DNA of 64,000 bases from Nomia melanderi. Its lineage: Eukaryota > Arthropoda > Insecta > Hymenoptera > Halictidae. Of the stretch, positions 38,838 to 50,723 are shown one piece after another. Positions within the stretch are counted from its first letter, which is position 1. Each line of letters starts with the position of its first letter. Position numbers and translations under genes: made by a program. The notes beneath the pieces were generated by a model. It saw only the letters and a program-made list of their open reading frames with translations, was not told where the DNA came from and ran no database searches. The stretch covers positions 124,001 to 188,000 of the forward strand of contig NW_027475150.1 in NCBI RefSeq assembly GCF_051020985.1. The letters are read 5' to 3'.

Positions 38838-39428
38838 TTAGAGATAGCGCCTTAAATCAAAGTGAATTATCTGCAGGGGGCCCTGGCGCATGAATCTGTG
38901 CAGCGGGATCGACCTCGGACCAAATGGGACCGAGAAAACCACCGTCTCATGGTTTCGGACACTCAGGGTCATGGAAAAATCCAATATAAATCTGGTGATA
39001 TCTCGGGTGCTATTACAGATAGCGCAATAAATCAAAGTGCATTGTCTGCAGGCGGCCCTGGTGCATGAATCTGTGCAGCGGGAACGACCACGGACCACCA
39101 GGGGCCGAGAAAACCACCGTCTCATGGGGACGGACACTCAGGGTCAGGGGAATATCCAATATATATCTGGTGACATCTCGGGTGCTATTAAAGCTAGCGC
39201 AATAAATCAAAGTGCATTGTCTGCAGGAGGCCCAGGTGCATGAATCTGTGCAGCGGGAACGACCTCGGACCACCAGGGGCCGAGAAAGCCACCGTCTCAT
39301 GGGGCCGGACTGTCAGGGTCAGGGAAAAATCCAATATATATCTGGTGATATCTCGGGTGCTATTAGAGATAGCGCAATAAATCAAAGTGAATTATCTGCA
39401 GGTGGCCCTGGCGCATGAATCTGTGCAG
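38838..39428 (+). repeat. Third copy of the 34,290-34,880 run
   Basis: Offset 4,548 from the 34.3-kb copy. It shares gcgccttaaatc, ggtttcggac, gtcatggaaaaatcc and taaagctagcgc. It leads directly into the 39.4-41.0 kb copy of the 24-25.6 kb block. Confidence 0.82.
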
Positions 39429-40983
39429 CGGGATCGAACTCGGACGACCAGGGGCCGTGAAAACCACCGACTCATGGGGTCGGACACTCAGGGTCAGGGA
39501 AAAATCCAATATAAATCTGGTTATATCTCGGGTGCTATTACAGATAGCGCAATAAACCAAAGTGCATTGTCTCTAGGAGGCCCTGTCGCATGAATCTGTG
39601 CAGCGCGATCGACCTCGGACCACCAGGGGCCGAGAAAACCACCGTCTCATGGGGCTGGCCTGTCAGGGTCAGGGAAAAATCCAATATATATCTGGTGATA
39701 TCTCGGGTGCTATTAGAGATAGCGCAATAAATCAAAGTGAATTATCTGCAGGGGGCTCTGGCGCATGAATCTGTGCAGCGGGATCGACCTCGGACGACCA
39801 GTGGCCGTGAAAACCACCGACTCATGGGGTCGGACACTCAGGGTCAGGGAAAAATCCAATATAAATCTGGTTATATCTCGGGTGCTATTACAGATAGCGC
39901 AATAAACCAAAGTGCATTGTCTCTAGGAGGCCCTGTCGCATGAATCTGTGCAGCGCGATCGACCTCGGAGCACCGGGGGCCGAGAAAATCACCGTCTCAT
40001 GGGGCCGGACTGTCAGGATCAGGGAAAAATCCAATATATATCTGGTGATATCTCGGGTGCTATTAGAGATAGCGCAATAAATCAAAGTGAATTATCTGCA
40101 GGTGGCCATGGCGCATGAATCTGTGCAGCGGGATCGACCTCGGACCAAATGGGACCGAGAAAACAATCGACACATGGGGCCGGACTGTCATGGTCAAGCA
40201 AAAATCCAATATATATCTGGTGATATCTCGGGTGCTATTAGAGATAGCGAAATAAATCAAAGTGCATTGTCTGCAGGAGGCCCTGGCGCATGAATCTGTG
40301 CAGCGGGAACGACCTCGGACCACCAGGGGCCGAGAAAACCACTGACACATGGCGCCGGACACTCAGGGTCAGGGAAAAATCCAATATATATCTGGAGGTA
40401 TCACGGGTGCTACTCGAGATAGCGCGATAAATCAAAGAGGATTGTCTGCAGGAGGCCCTAGCGCATGAATCTGTGCAGCGGGATCGTCCTCGGACCACCA
40501 GGTGCCGAGAAAACCACCGACACATGGGGCCAGACACTCGGGGTCAGGGAAAAATCCAATATATATCTGGTGATATCTCGGGTTCTATTACAGATAGCGC
40601 GCTAAATCAAAGTGCATTGCCTGCACGAAGCCCTGGCGCATGAATCTGTGCAGCAGCAACGACGTCGGAACACCAGGGGCCAAAAAAATTACAGATTTTC
40701 GGTTTCCGTCACAGAAGGTCATGTAATAATCCAGCATATATCTTGTGATATCTCGTGTGCTATTAGAGATAGCACGATAAATCAAAGTGAATTATCTGCA
40801 GGAGTCCCAGGCGCATGCATCTGTGCAGCGGGAACGACCTCGGACCACCAGGGTCCGAGAAAATCACAGTCTCATGGGGCCGGACACACAGGGTCAGGGG
40901 AAAATCCAATATATATCTGGTGATATCTCGGGTGCTATTACAGATAGCGCAATAAACCAAAGTGAATTATCTACAGGAGGCCC
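39383..40983 (+). repeat. Large duplicated block, copy 2 of 23,990-25,590
   Basis: Order and variants match the 24-kb block throughout at offset 15,393. Private changes include ggccatggcgcatg (about 40,105) and ccaggtgccgag (about 40,499). Confidence 0.85.
40689..40750 (+). repeat. Divergent module, early form, third copy
   Basis: Carried by the 39-41 kb duplication and the same as the 25,296 and 36,491 modules in the lines compared. Confidence 0.8.
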
Positions 40984-41547
40984 TGGCGCATAAATCTGTG
41001 CAGTGGGAACGACCTCGGACCACCAGGGACCGAGGAAACCACAGTCACATGGGGCCGGACACTCAGGGTCAGGGGAAAATCCAATATATATCTGGTGATA
41101 TCTCGGGTGCTATTAGAGGTAGCGCAATAAACCAAAGTGAATTATCTGCAGGAGGCCCTGGCGCATGAATCTGTACAGCGGGAACGACCTCGGACCGCCA
41201 GGGGCCGAGAAAACCACCGTCTCATGGGGCCGGACACTCAGGGTCAGTGAAAAATCCAATATATATCTGGTGATATCTCGGGTGCTATTACATATAGCGC
41301 AATAAATCAAAGTGCATTGTCTGTAGGAGGCCCTGGCGCATGAATCTGTGCAGCGGGAACGACCTCGGACCATCAGGGGCCGAGAAAACCACCGTCTCAT
41401 GGGCCGGACACTCAGGGTCAAGGGAAAATCCAATATATATCTGGTGATATCTCGGGTGCTATTAGAGATAGCGCAATAAACCAAAGTGAATTATCTGCAG
41501 GAGGCCCTGGCGCATGAATCTGTGCAACGGGTACGACCTCGGACCAC

Positions 41548-42783
41548 CAGGGGCCGAGAAAACCACAGTCTCATGGGGCCGGACACTCAGGGCCAGGGAA
41601 AAATCCAATATATATCTGGTGATATCTTGGGTGCTATTAGAGATTGCGCAATAAACCAAAGTGAATTATCTGCAGGAGGCCCTGTTCCATGAATCTGTGC
41701 AGCGGGAACGACCTCGGACCACCATCGGCAGAGAAAACCACAGTCTCATGGGGTCGGACACTCAGTGTCAGGGAACAATCCAATATATATCTGGTGATAT
41801 CTCGGGTGCTATTACAGATAGCGCAATAAATCAAAGTGCATTGCCTGTAGGAGGCCCTGGCGCATGAATCTGTGCAGCGGGAACGACCTCGGACCACCAG
41901 GGTCCGAGAAAATCACAGTCTCATGGGGCCGGACACTCAGGGTCAGGGGAAAATCCAATATACATCTGGTGATATCTCGGGTGCTATTAGAGATAATGCA
42001 ATAAACCAAAGTGCTTTGTCTGTAGGAGGCCCTGGCGCATGAATCTGGGCAGCGGGAACGACCTCGGACCACCAGGGGCCGAGACAACCACCGTCTCATG
42101 TGGCCGGACACTCAGGGTCAGGGTAAAATCCAATATATATCTGGTGATATCTCGGGTGCTATTAGAGATAGCGCGATAAATCAAAGTGAGTTATCTGCAG
42201 GAGGCCCTGTTGCATGCATCTGTTTAGCGGGAACGATCTCGGACCACCAGGGGCCGAGAAAACCACCGTCCCATGGGGCCGGACTGTCAGGGTCAGGGAA
42301 AAATCCAATATATATCTGGTGATATCTCGGGTGCTATTAGAGATAGCGCAATAAACCAAAGTGAATTATCTATAGGAGGCCCTGGCGCATTAATGTGTGC
42401 AGCGCGATCGACCTCGGACCACCGGGGGCCGAGAAAATCACCGTCTCATGGGGCCGGACTGTCAGGGTCAGGGAAATATCCAATATATATCTGGTGATAT
42501 CTCGGGTGCTATTAGTGATAGCGCAATAAATCAAAGTGAATTATCTGCAGGGGGCCCTGGCGCATGAATCTGTGCAGCGGGATCGACCTCGGACTACCAG
42601 GGGCCGAGAAAACCACCGTCTCATGGGGCCGGACACTCAGGGTCAGGGAAAAATCCAATATATATCTGGTGATATCTCGTGTGCTATTATAGACAGCGCA
42701 ATAAATCAAAGTTCATTGTCTGCAGGAGGCCCTAGCGCATGAATCTGTGCAGCGGGAACGACCTCGGACCACCAGGGGCCGAG
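41548..42783 (+). repeat. Four-copy segment, copy D
   Basis: Matches copies B and C in order. It is distinguished by gcgcattaatgtgtgcag near 42,387. The monomer before it carries a private one-base deletion (catgggccgg) near 41,401. Confidence 0.82.
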
Positions 42784-44374
42784 AAAACTACCGTCTCATG
42801 GGGCGGACACTCAGGGTCAGCGAAAAATCCAATATATATCAGGTGATATCTCGGGTGCTATTAGAGATAGCGCAATAAATCAATGTGAATTATCTGCAGG
42901 GGGCCCTGGCGCATGAATCTGTGCAGCGGGATCGACCTCGGACCAAATGGGACCGAGAAAACCATCGACACATGGGGCCGGACTGTCAGGGTCAAGCAAA
43001 AATCCAATATATTTCTGGTGATAACTCGGGTGCTATTAGAGATAGCGAATTAAATCAGAGTGCATTGTCTGCAGGAGGCCCTGGCGCATGAATCTGTGCA
43101 GCGGGAACGACCTCGGACGACCAGGGGCCGAGAAAACTACCGTCTCATGGGGCCGGACACTCAGGGTCAGGGAAAAATCCAATATATATCTGGTGATACC
43201 TCGGGTGCTATTAGAGATAGCGCAATAAATCAAAGTGCATTGTCTGCAGGAGGCCCTGGCCCATGAATCTGTGCAGCGGGAACGACCACGGACCACCAGG
43301 GGCCGAGAAAACCACCGTCTCATGGGGCCGGACACTCAGGGTCAGGGGAATATCCAATATATATCTGGTGATATCTCGGGTGCTATTAGAGCTAGCGCAA
43401 TAAATCAAAGTGCATTGTCTGCAGGAGGCCCTGGTGCATGAATCTGTGCAGCGGGATCGACCTCGGACCAAATGGGACCGAGAAAACAATCGACACATGG
43501 GGCCGGACTGTCATGGTCAAGCAAAAATCCAATATATATCTGGTGATATCTCGGGTGCTATTACAGATAGCGCAATAAACCAAAGTGCATTGTCTGTAGG
43601 AGGCCCTGGGGCATGAATCTGTGCAGCGGGATCGACCTCGGTCCACGAGGGACCGAGAAAACCATCGACACATGGGGCCGGACACTCAGAGTCAGGGGAA
43701 AATCCAATATAAATCTGGAGATATCTCGGGTGCTATTACAGATAGCGCAATAAACCAAAGTGAATTATCTGTAGGAGGCCCAGGCGCATGCATCTGTGCA
43801 TCGGGAACGACCTCCGACCACCAGGGGCCGAGACAACCACCGTCTCATCGGGCCGGACACTCAGGGTCAGGGAAAAATCCAATATATATCTGGTGATATC
43901 TCGGGTGCTATTAGAGATAGCCCAATAAATCAAAGTGCATTGTCTGTAGGAGGCCCTGGCGCATGAATCTGTGCAGCGGGAACGACCTCGGACCGCCAGG
44001 GGCCGAGAAAACCACCGTCTCATGGTGCCGGACACTAAGGGTCAGGGAAAAATCCAATATATATCTGGTGATATCTATGGTGCTATTACAGATAGCGCAA
44101 CAAATCAAAGTGCATTGTCTGTAGGAGGCCCTGGCGCATGAATCTGGGCAGCGGGAACGTCATCAGACAACCAGGGGCCGAGAAAACCACAGTCTCATGG
44201 GGCCGGACACTCAGGGTCAGGGAAAAATCCAATACATATCTGGTGATATCTCGGGTGCTATTACAGGTAGCGCAATAAATCAAAGTGCATTATCTGCAGG
44301 AGGCCCTGGCGCATGAATCTGTGCAGCGGGATCGACCTCGGTCCACGAGGGACCGAGAAAACCATCGACACATG
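42784..44374 (+). repeat. Transition from the duplication zone to the right-hand monomer type
   Basis: It contains the last gcgaattaaatcagag monomer (near 43,010) and the last copy of the shared one-base deletion (near 42,803). From about 43.6 kb the ctgtaggaggccc / gccggacactc type dominates. Bases from about 43,745 on are repeated near 53,370 (offset 9,625). Confidence 0.82.
44337..44357. other. Dyad 1 in T-A form (perfect 8-bp stem)
   Basis: The left arm ctcggtcc pairs fully with the right arm ggaccgag: both positions of the usual mismatch have changed together. The form recurs near 43,637, 45,387, 46,962 and 53,962. Confidence 0.7.
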
Positions 44375-44536
44375 GGGCCGGACACTCAGGGTCAGGGGAA
44401 AATCCGATATATATCTGGTGATATCTCGGGTGCTATTAGAGATAGCGCAATAAACCAAAGTGCATTGTCTGCAGGTGGCCCTGGCGCATGAATCTGTGCA
44501 GCGGGAACGACCTCGGACCACCAGGGGCCGAGAAAA

Positions 44537-44598
44537 TTACAGATTTTCGGTATCCGTCACCCAAAGTCATGTAAAAATCCAGCATATATATGGCGCTT
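44537..44598 (+). repeat. Divergent module, late form (ggcgctttc)
   Basis: Begins ttacagattttcggtatccg and ends atatatggcgctttc. It occupies monomer positions 98-159 with no length change. Confidence 0.85.
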
Positions 44599-46111
44599 TC
44601 TCGGGTGCTATTACAGATAGCGCAACAAATCAAAGTGCATGGTCTGTAGGAGACCCTGGCGCATGAATCTGTGCAGCGGGAACGACCTCGCACCAGCAGG
44701 GGCCGAGGAAACCACCGTCTCATGGGGCCGGACACTCAGGGTCATGGAAAAATCCAATATATATCAGGTGATATCTCGGGTGCTATTACAGATAGCGCAT
44801 TAAATCAAAGTCCATTGTCTGTAGGAGGCCCTGGCGCATGAATCTGTGCAGCGGGAACGACCTCGGACCACCAGGGGCCGAGAAAACCGCAGTCTCACGG
44901 GTCCGGACACTCAGGGTCAGGGGAAAATCCAATATATATCTGGTGATATCTCGGGTGCTATTAGAGATAGCGCAATAAACAAATGTGAATTATCTGCAGC
45001 AGGCCCTGGCGAATGAATCTGTGCTGTGGGAACGACCTCGTACCACCACGGGCCGAGAAAACCACCGTCTCATGGGGCCGGACACTCAGGAACAGGGAAA
45101 AATCCAATATATATCCGGTGATATCTTGGGTGCTATTAGAGATAGCGCAATAAATCAAAGTGAATTATCTGTAGGAGGCCCTGGCGCATGCATCTGTGCA
45201 GCGGGAACGACCTCCGACCACCAGGGGCCGGGACAACCACCCTCTCATGGGGCCGGACACTCAGGGTCAGGGAAAAATCCAATATATATCTGGTGATATC
45301 TCGGGTGCTATTAGAGATGGCGCAACAAATCAAAGTGCATTGTCTGTAGGAGGCCCTGGGGCATGAATCTGTGCAGCGGGATCGACCTCGGTCCACGAGG
45401 GACCGAGAAAACCATCGACACATGGGGCCGGACACTCAGAGTCAGGGGAAAATCCAATATAAATCTGGTGATATCTCGGGTGCTATTACAGATAGCGCAA
45501 TAAATCAAAGTGCATTGTCAGTAGGAGGCCCTGGCGCATGAATCTGGCAAGCGGGAACGACCTCGGACCACCAGGGGCCGAGAAAACCACAGTCACATGG
45601 GGCCGGACAATCAGGGTCAGGGGAAAATTCAATATATATCTGGTGATATCTCGGCTGCTATTAGAGATAGCGCAATAAACCAATGTGAATTATCTGCAGG
45701 AGGCCCTGGCGCATGAATCTGTGCGGCGGGAATGATCTCGGACCACCAGGGGCCGAGAAAACCACCGTCTCATGGGGCCGGACACTCAGGGTCAGGGGAA
45801 AATCCGATATATATCTGGTGATATCTCGGGTGCTATTAGAGATAGCGCAATAAACCAATGTGAATTATCTGCAGGAGGCCCTGGCGCATGAATCTGTGCG
45901 GCGGGAATGATCTCGGACCACCAGGGGCCGAGAAAACCACCGTCTCATGGGGCCGGACACTCAGGGTCAGGGGAAAATCCGATATATATCTGGTGATATC
46001 TCGGGTGCTATTAGAGATAGCGCAATAAACCAAAGTGCATTGTCTGCAGGTGGCCCTGGCGCATGAATCTGTGCAGCGGGAACGACCTCGGACCACCAGG
46101 GGCCGAGAAAA

Positions 46112-46173
46112 TTACAGATTTTCGGTATCCGTCACCCAAAGTCATGTAAAAATCCAGCATATATATGGCGCTT
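46112..46173 (+). repeat. Divergent module, late form (ggcgctttc)
   Basis: Copy of the 44,537 module carried 1,575 bp downstream by the 9-mer duplication; no difference seen. Confidence 0.85.
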
Positions 46174-47415
46174 TCTCGGGTGCTATTACAGATAGCGCAA
46201 CAAATCAAAGTGCATGGTCTGTAGGAGACCCTGGCGCATGAATCTGTGCAGCGGGAACGACCTCGCACCAGCAGGGGCCGAGGAAACCACCGTCTCATGG
46301 GGCCGGACACTCAGGGTCATGGAAAAATCCAATATATATCAGGTGATATCTCGGGTGCTATTACAGATAGCGCATTAAATCAAAGTCCATTGTCTGTAGG
46401 AGGCCCTGGCGCATGAATCTGTGCAGCGGGAACGACCTCGGACCACCAGGGGCCGAGAAAACCGCAGTCTCACGGGTCCGGACACTCAGGGTCAGGAGAA
46501 AATCCAATATATATCTGGTGATATCTCGGGTGCTATTAGAGATAGCGCAATAAACAAATGTGAATTATCTGCAGCAGGCCCTGGCGAATGAATCTGTGCT
46601 GTGGGAACGACCTCGTACCACCACGGGCCGAGAAAACCACCGTCTCATGGGGCCGGACACTCAGGAACAGGGAAAAATCCAATATATATCCGGTGATATC
46701 TTGGGTGCTATTAGAGATAGCGCAATAAATCAAAGTGAATTATCTGTAGGAGGCCCTGGCGCATGCATGTGTGCAGCGGGAACGACCTCCGACCACCAGG
46801 GGCCGGGACAACCACCCTCTCATGGGGCCGGACACTCAGGGTCAGGGAAAAATCCAATATATATCTGGTGATATCTCGGGTGCTATTAGAGATGGCGCAA
46901 CAAATCAAAGTGCATTGTCTGTAGGAGGCCCTGGGGCATGAATCTGTGCAGCGGGATCGACCTCGGTCCACGAGGGACCGAGAAAACCATCGACACATGG
47001 GGCCGGACACTCAGAGTCAGGGGAAAATCCAATATAAATCTGGTGATATCTCGGGTGCTATTACAGATAGCGCAATAAATCAAAGTGCATTGTCAGTAGG
47101 AGGCCCTGGCGCATGAATCTGGCAAGCGGGAACGACCTCGGACCACCAGGGGCCGAGAAAACCACAGTCACATGGGGCCGGACAATCAGGGTCAGGGGAA
47201 AATTCAATATATATCTGGTGATATCTCGGCTGCTATTAGAGATAGCGCAATAAACCAATGTGAATTATCTGCAGGAGGCCCTGGCGCATGAATCTGTGCG
47301 GCGGGAATGATCTCGGACCACTAGGGGCCGAGAAAACCACCGTCTCATGGGGCCGGACACTCAGGGTCAGGGGAAAATCCGATATATATCTGGTGATATC
47401 TCGGGTGCGATTAGA

Positions 47416-48899
47416 GATAGCGCAATAAACCAAAGTGAATTATCTGCAGGAGGCCCTGGCGCATGAATCTGTGCAGCGGGAATGATCTCGGACCACCAGG
47501 GGCCGAGAAAACCACCGTCTCATGGGGCCGGACACTCAGGGTCAGGGAAAAATCCAATATATATCTGGTGATATCTCGGGTGCTATTACAGATAGTGCAA
47601 TAAATCAAAGTGCATTGTCTGCAGGTGGCCCTGGCGCATGAATCTGTGCAGCGGGAACGACCTCGGACCACCAGGGGCCGAGAAAATTACAGATTTTCGG
47701 TATCCGTCACCCAAAGTCATGTAAAAATCCAGCATATATATGGCGCTTTCTCGGGTGCTATTACAGATAGCGCAACAAATCAAAGTGCATTATCTGTAGG
47801 AGGCCCTGGCGCATGAATCTGTGCATCGGGAACGACCTCCGACCACCAGGGGCCGAGACAACCACCGTCTCATGGGGCCGGACACTCAGGGTCAGGGGAA
47901 AATCCAATATATATCTGGTGATATCTCGGGTGCTATTACAGATAGCGCAATAAACCAAAGTGAATTATCTGCAGGAGGCCCTCGCGCATGAATCTGTGCA
48001 GCAGGAACGACCTCGGACCACCAGGGGCCGAGAAAACCACAGTCTCATGCGGCCGGACACTCAGGGTCGGGGAAAAATCCAATATATATCTGGTGATATC
48101 TCGGGTGATATTAGAGATAGCACAATAAACCAAAGTGAATTATCTGTAGGAGGCCCAGGCGCATGCATCTGTGCATCGGGAACGACCTCCGACCACCAGG
48201 GGCCGAGACAACCACCGTCTCATCGGGCCGGACACTCAGGGTCAGGGAAAAATCCAATATATATCTGGTGATATCTCGGGTGCTATTAGAGATAGCCCAA
48301 TAAATCAAAGTGCATTGTCTGTAGGAGGCCCTGGCGCATGAATCTGTGCAGCGGGAACGACCTCGGACCGCCAGGGGCCGAGAAAACCACCGTCTCATGG
48401 GGCCGGACACTAAGGGTCAGGGAAAAATCCAATATATATCTGGTGATATCTATGGTGCTATTACAGATAAGGCAACAAATCAAAGTGCATTGTCTGTAGG
48501 AGGCCCTGGCGCATGAATCTGGGCAGCGGGAACGTCATCAGACAACAAGGGGCCAAGAAAACCACAGTCTCATGGGGCCGGACACTCAGGGTCAGGGGAA
48601 AATTCAATATATATCTGGTGATATCTCGGGTGCTATTACAGATAGCGCAATAAATCAAAGTGCATTGTCTGTAGGAGACCCTGGCGCATGAATCTGGCCA
48701 GCGGGAACGACCTCGGACCACCAGGGGCCGAGAAAACCACCGTCTCACGGGGCCGGACACTCAGGATCAGGGGAAAATCCAATATATATCTTGCGATATC
48801 TCGGGTGCTATTAGAGATAGCGCAATAAATCTAAGTGCATTGTCTGTAGGAGGCCCTGGCGCATGTATCTGGCCAGCGGGAACGACATCGGACAACCAG
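47416..48899 (+). repeat. Satellite stretch between the 9-mer and 10-mer blocks
   Basis: Monomers with gcatcgggaacgacctcc, catcgggccgg and the gatagcccaataaatc variant. The run near 48,110-48,500 recurs near 49,510, 51,260, 53,360 and 55,640. No other content is seen. Confidence 0.85.
47687..47748 (+). repeat. Divergent module, late form (ggcgctttc)
   Basis: Third member of the 1,575-bp series. The next monomer reads gtgcattatctgtagg rather than gtgcatggtctgtagg. Confidence 0.85.
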
Positions 48900-48911
48900 G
48901 GGCCGAGAAAA

Positions 48912-48973
48912 TTACAGATTTTCGGTATCCGTCACCCAAAGTCATGTAAAAATCCAGCATATATATGGAGCTT
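48912..48973 (+). repeat. Divergent module, late form (atggagctttc)
   Basis: Preceded by ggccagcgggaacgacatcgg, split here as a host-monomer variant (ggccagcggg then aacgacatcgg) that accompanies most modules of the 48-59 kb region. Confidence 0.85.
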
Positions 48974-49411
48974 TCTCGGGTGCTATTACAGATAGCGCAA
49001 TAAATCAAAGTGCATTGTCTGTAGGAGGCCCTGGCGCATGAATCTGGGCAGCGGGAATAACCTCGGACCACCAGGGGCCGAGAAAACCACCGTCTCACGG
49101 GGCCGGACACTCAGGTTCAGGGGAAAATCCTATATATATCTGGCGCTATCTCGGGTGCTATTAGAGATAGCGCAATAAATCAAAGTGCATTGTCTGTAGG
49201 GGTCCCTGGCGCATGAATCTGGCCAGCGGGAACGACCTCGGACCACCAGGGGCCGAGAAAACCACAGTCACATGGGGCCGGACACTCAGGGTCAGGGGAA
49301 AATCCAATATATCTCTGGTGATATCTCGGGTGCTATTACAGACAGCGCAATAAACCAAAGTGAATTATCTGAAGGAGGCCCTGGCGCATGCATCTGTGCA
49401 GCGGGAACGAC

Positions 49412-49432
49412 CTCGGTCCACCAGGGACCGAG
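49412..49432. other. Dyad 1 in T-A form with the ordinary loop
   Basis: ctcggtcc and ggaccgag pair over all 8 positions around the usual loop accag, unlike the 44,337 form, which has the loop acgag. Also near 51,162, 53,262 and 55,537. Confidence 0.7.
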
Positions 49433-50136
49433 AGAACCACCGTCTCATGGGGCCGGACACTCAGGAACAGGGAAAAATCCAATATATATCTGGTGATATC
49501 TTGGGTGATATTAGAGATAGCACAATAAACCAACGTGAATTATCTTTAGGAGGCCCAGGCGCATGCATCTGTGCATCGGGAACGACCTCCGACCACCAGG
49601 GGCAGAGACAACCACCGTCTCTTCGGGCCGGACACTCAGGGTCAGGGAAAAATCCAATATATATCTGGTGATATCTCGGGTGCTATTAGAGATAGCCCAA
49701 TAAATCAAAGTGCATTGTCTGTAGGAGGCCCTGGCGCATGAATCTGTGCAGCGGGAACGACCTCGGACCGCCAGGGGCCGAGAAAACCACCGTCTCATGG
49801 GGCCGGACACTGAGGGTCAGGGAAAAATCCAATATATATCTGGTGATATCTATGGTGCTATTACAGATAGCGCAACAAATCAAAGTGCATTGTCTGTAGG
49901 AGGCCCTGGCGCATGAATCTGGGCGGCGGGAACGACATCAGACAAACAGGGGCCGAGAAAACCACAGTCTCATGGGGCCGGACACTCAGGGTCAGGGGAA
50001 AATTCAATATATATCTGGTGATATCTCGGGTGCTATTACAGATAGCGCAATAAATCAAAGTGCATTGTCTGTAGGAGACCCTGGCGCATGAATCTGGCCA
50101 GCGGGAACGACATCGGACCACCAGGGGCCGAGAAAA

Positions 50137-50198
50137 TTACAGGTTTTCGGTATCCGTCACCCAAAGTCATGTAAAAATCCAGCATATATATGGAGCTT
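50137..50198 (+). repeat. Divergent module, late form with acaggttttc
   Basis: The only module seen with acaggttttcgg instead of acagattttcgg. It ends atggagctttc. Confidence 0.85.
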
Positions 50199-50661
50199 TC
50201 TCGGGTGCTATTACAGATAGCGCAATAAATCAAAGTGCGTTGTCTGTAGGAGGCCCTGGCGCATGAATCTGGGCAGCGGGAACGACCTCGGACCACGAGG
50301 GGCCGAGAAAACCACCGTCTCACGGGGCCGGACACTCAGGATCAGGGGAAAATCCAATATATATCTTGCGATATCTCGGGTGCTATTAGAGATAGCGCAA
50401 TAAATCTAAGTGCATTGTCTGTAGGAGGCCCTGGCGCATGTATCTGGCCAGCGGGAACGACCTCGGACCACCAGGGGCCGAGAAAACCACAGTCTCATGG
50501 GGCCGGACACTCAGGGTCAGGGGAAAATCCAATATATATCTGGTGATATCTCGGGTGCTATTACAGATAGCGCAATACATCAAAGTGCATTGTCTGTAGG
50601 AGGCCCTGGCGCATGAATCTGGCCAGGGGGAACGACATCGGACCACCAGGGGCCGAGAAAA

Positions 50662-50723
50662 TTACAGATTTTCGGTATCCGTCACCCAAAGTCATGTAAA
50701 AATCCAGCATATATACGGAGCTT
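50662..50723 (+). repeat. Divergent module, late form (acggagctttc)
   Basis: Carries atatacggagctttc and a host monomer with ggccagggggaacg. Confidence 0.85.

Larger units (their letters stand above)
44375..47415 (+). repeat. 9-monomer higher-order repeat (1,575 bp period), about 2 copies
   Basis: Bases 44,375-45,840 recur at 45,950-47,415. I noticed four differences: ggagaaaatcc near 46,496, gcatgcatgtg near 46,764, ccactagggg near 47,320 and gtgcgattag near 47,406. The unit contains a divergent module, the cgcaccagcagg monomer, the gctgtgggaacg monomer and the ctggcaagcggg monomer. A third partial copy of the module region is at about 47,590-47,780. Confidence 0.88.

Noticed and set aside
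44537..44598. Divergent module as a small transposon insertion
   Set aside because: The monomer stays exactly 175 bp long, and there is no target-site duplication or terminal inverted repeat. It is a replacement, not an insertion.
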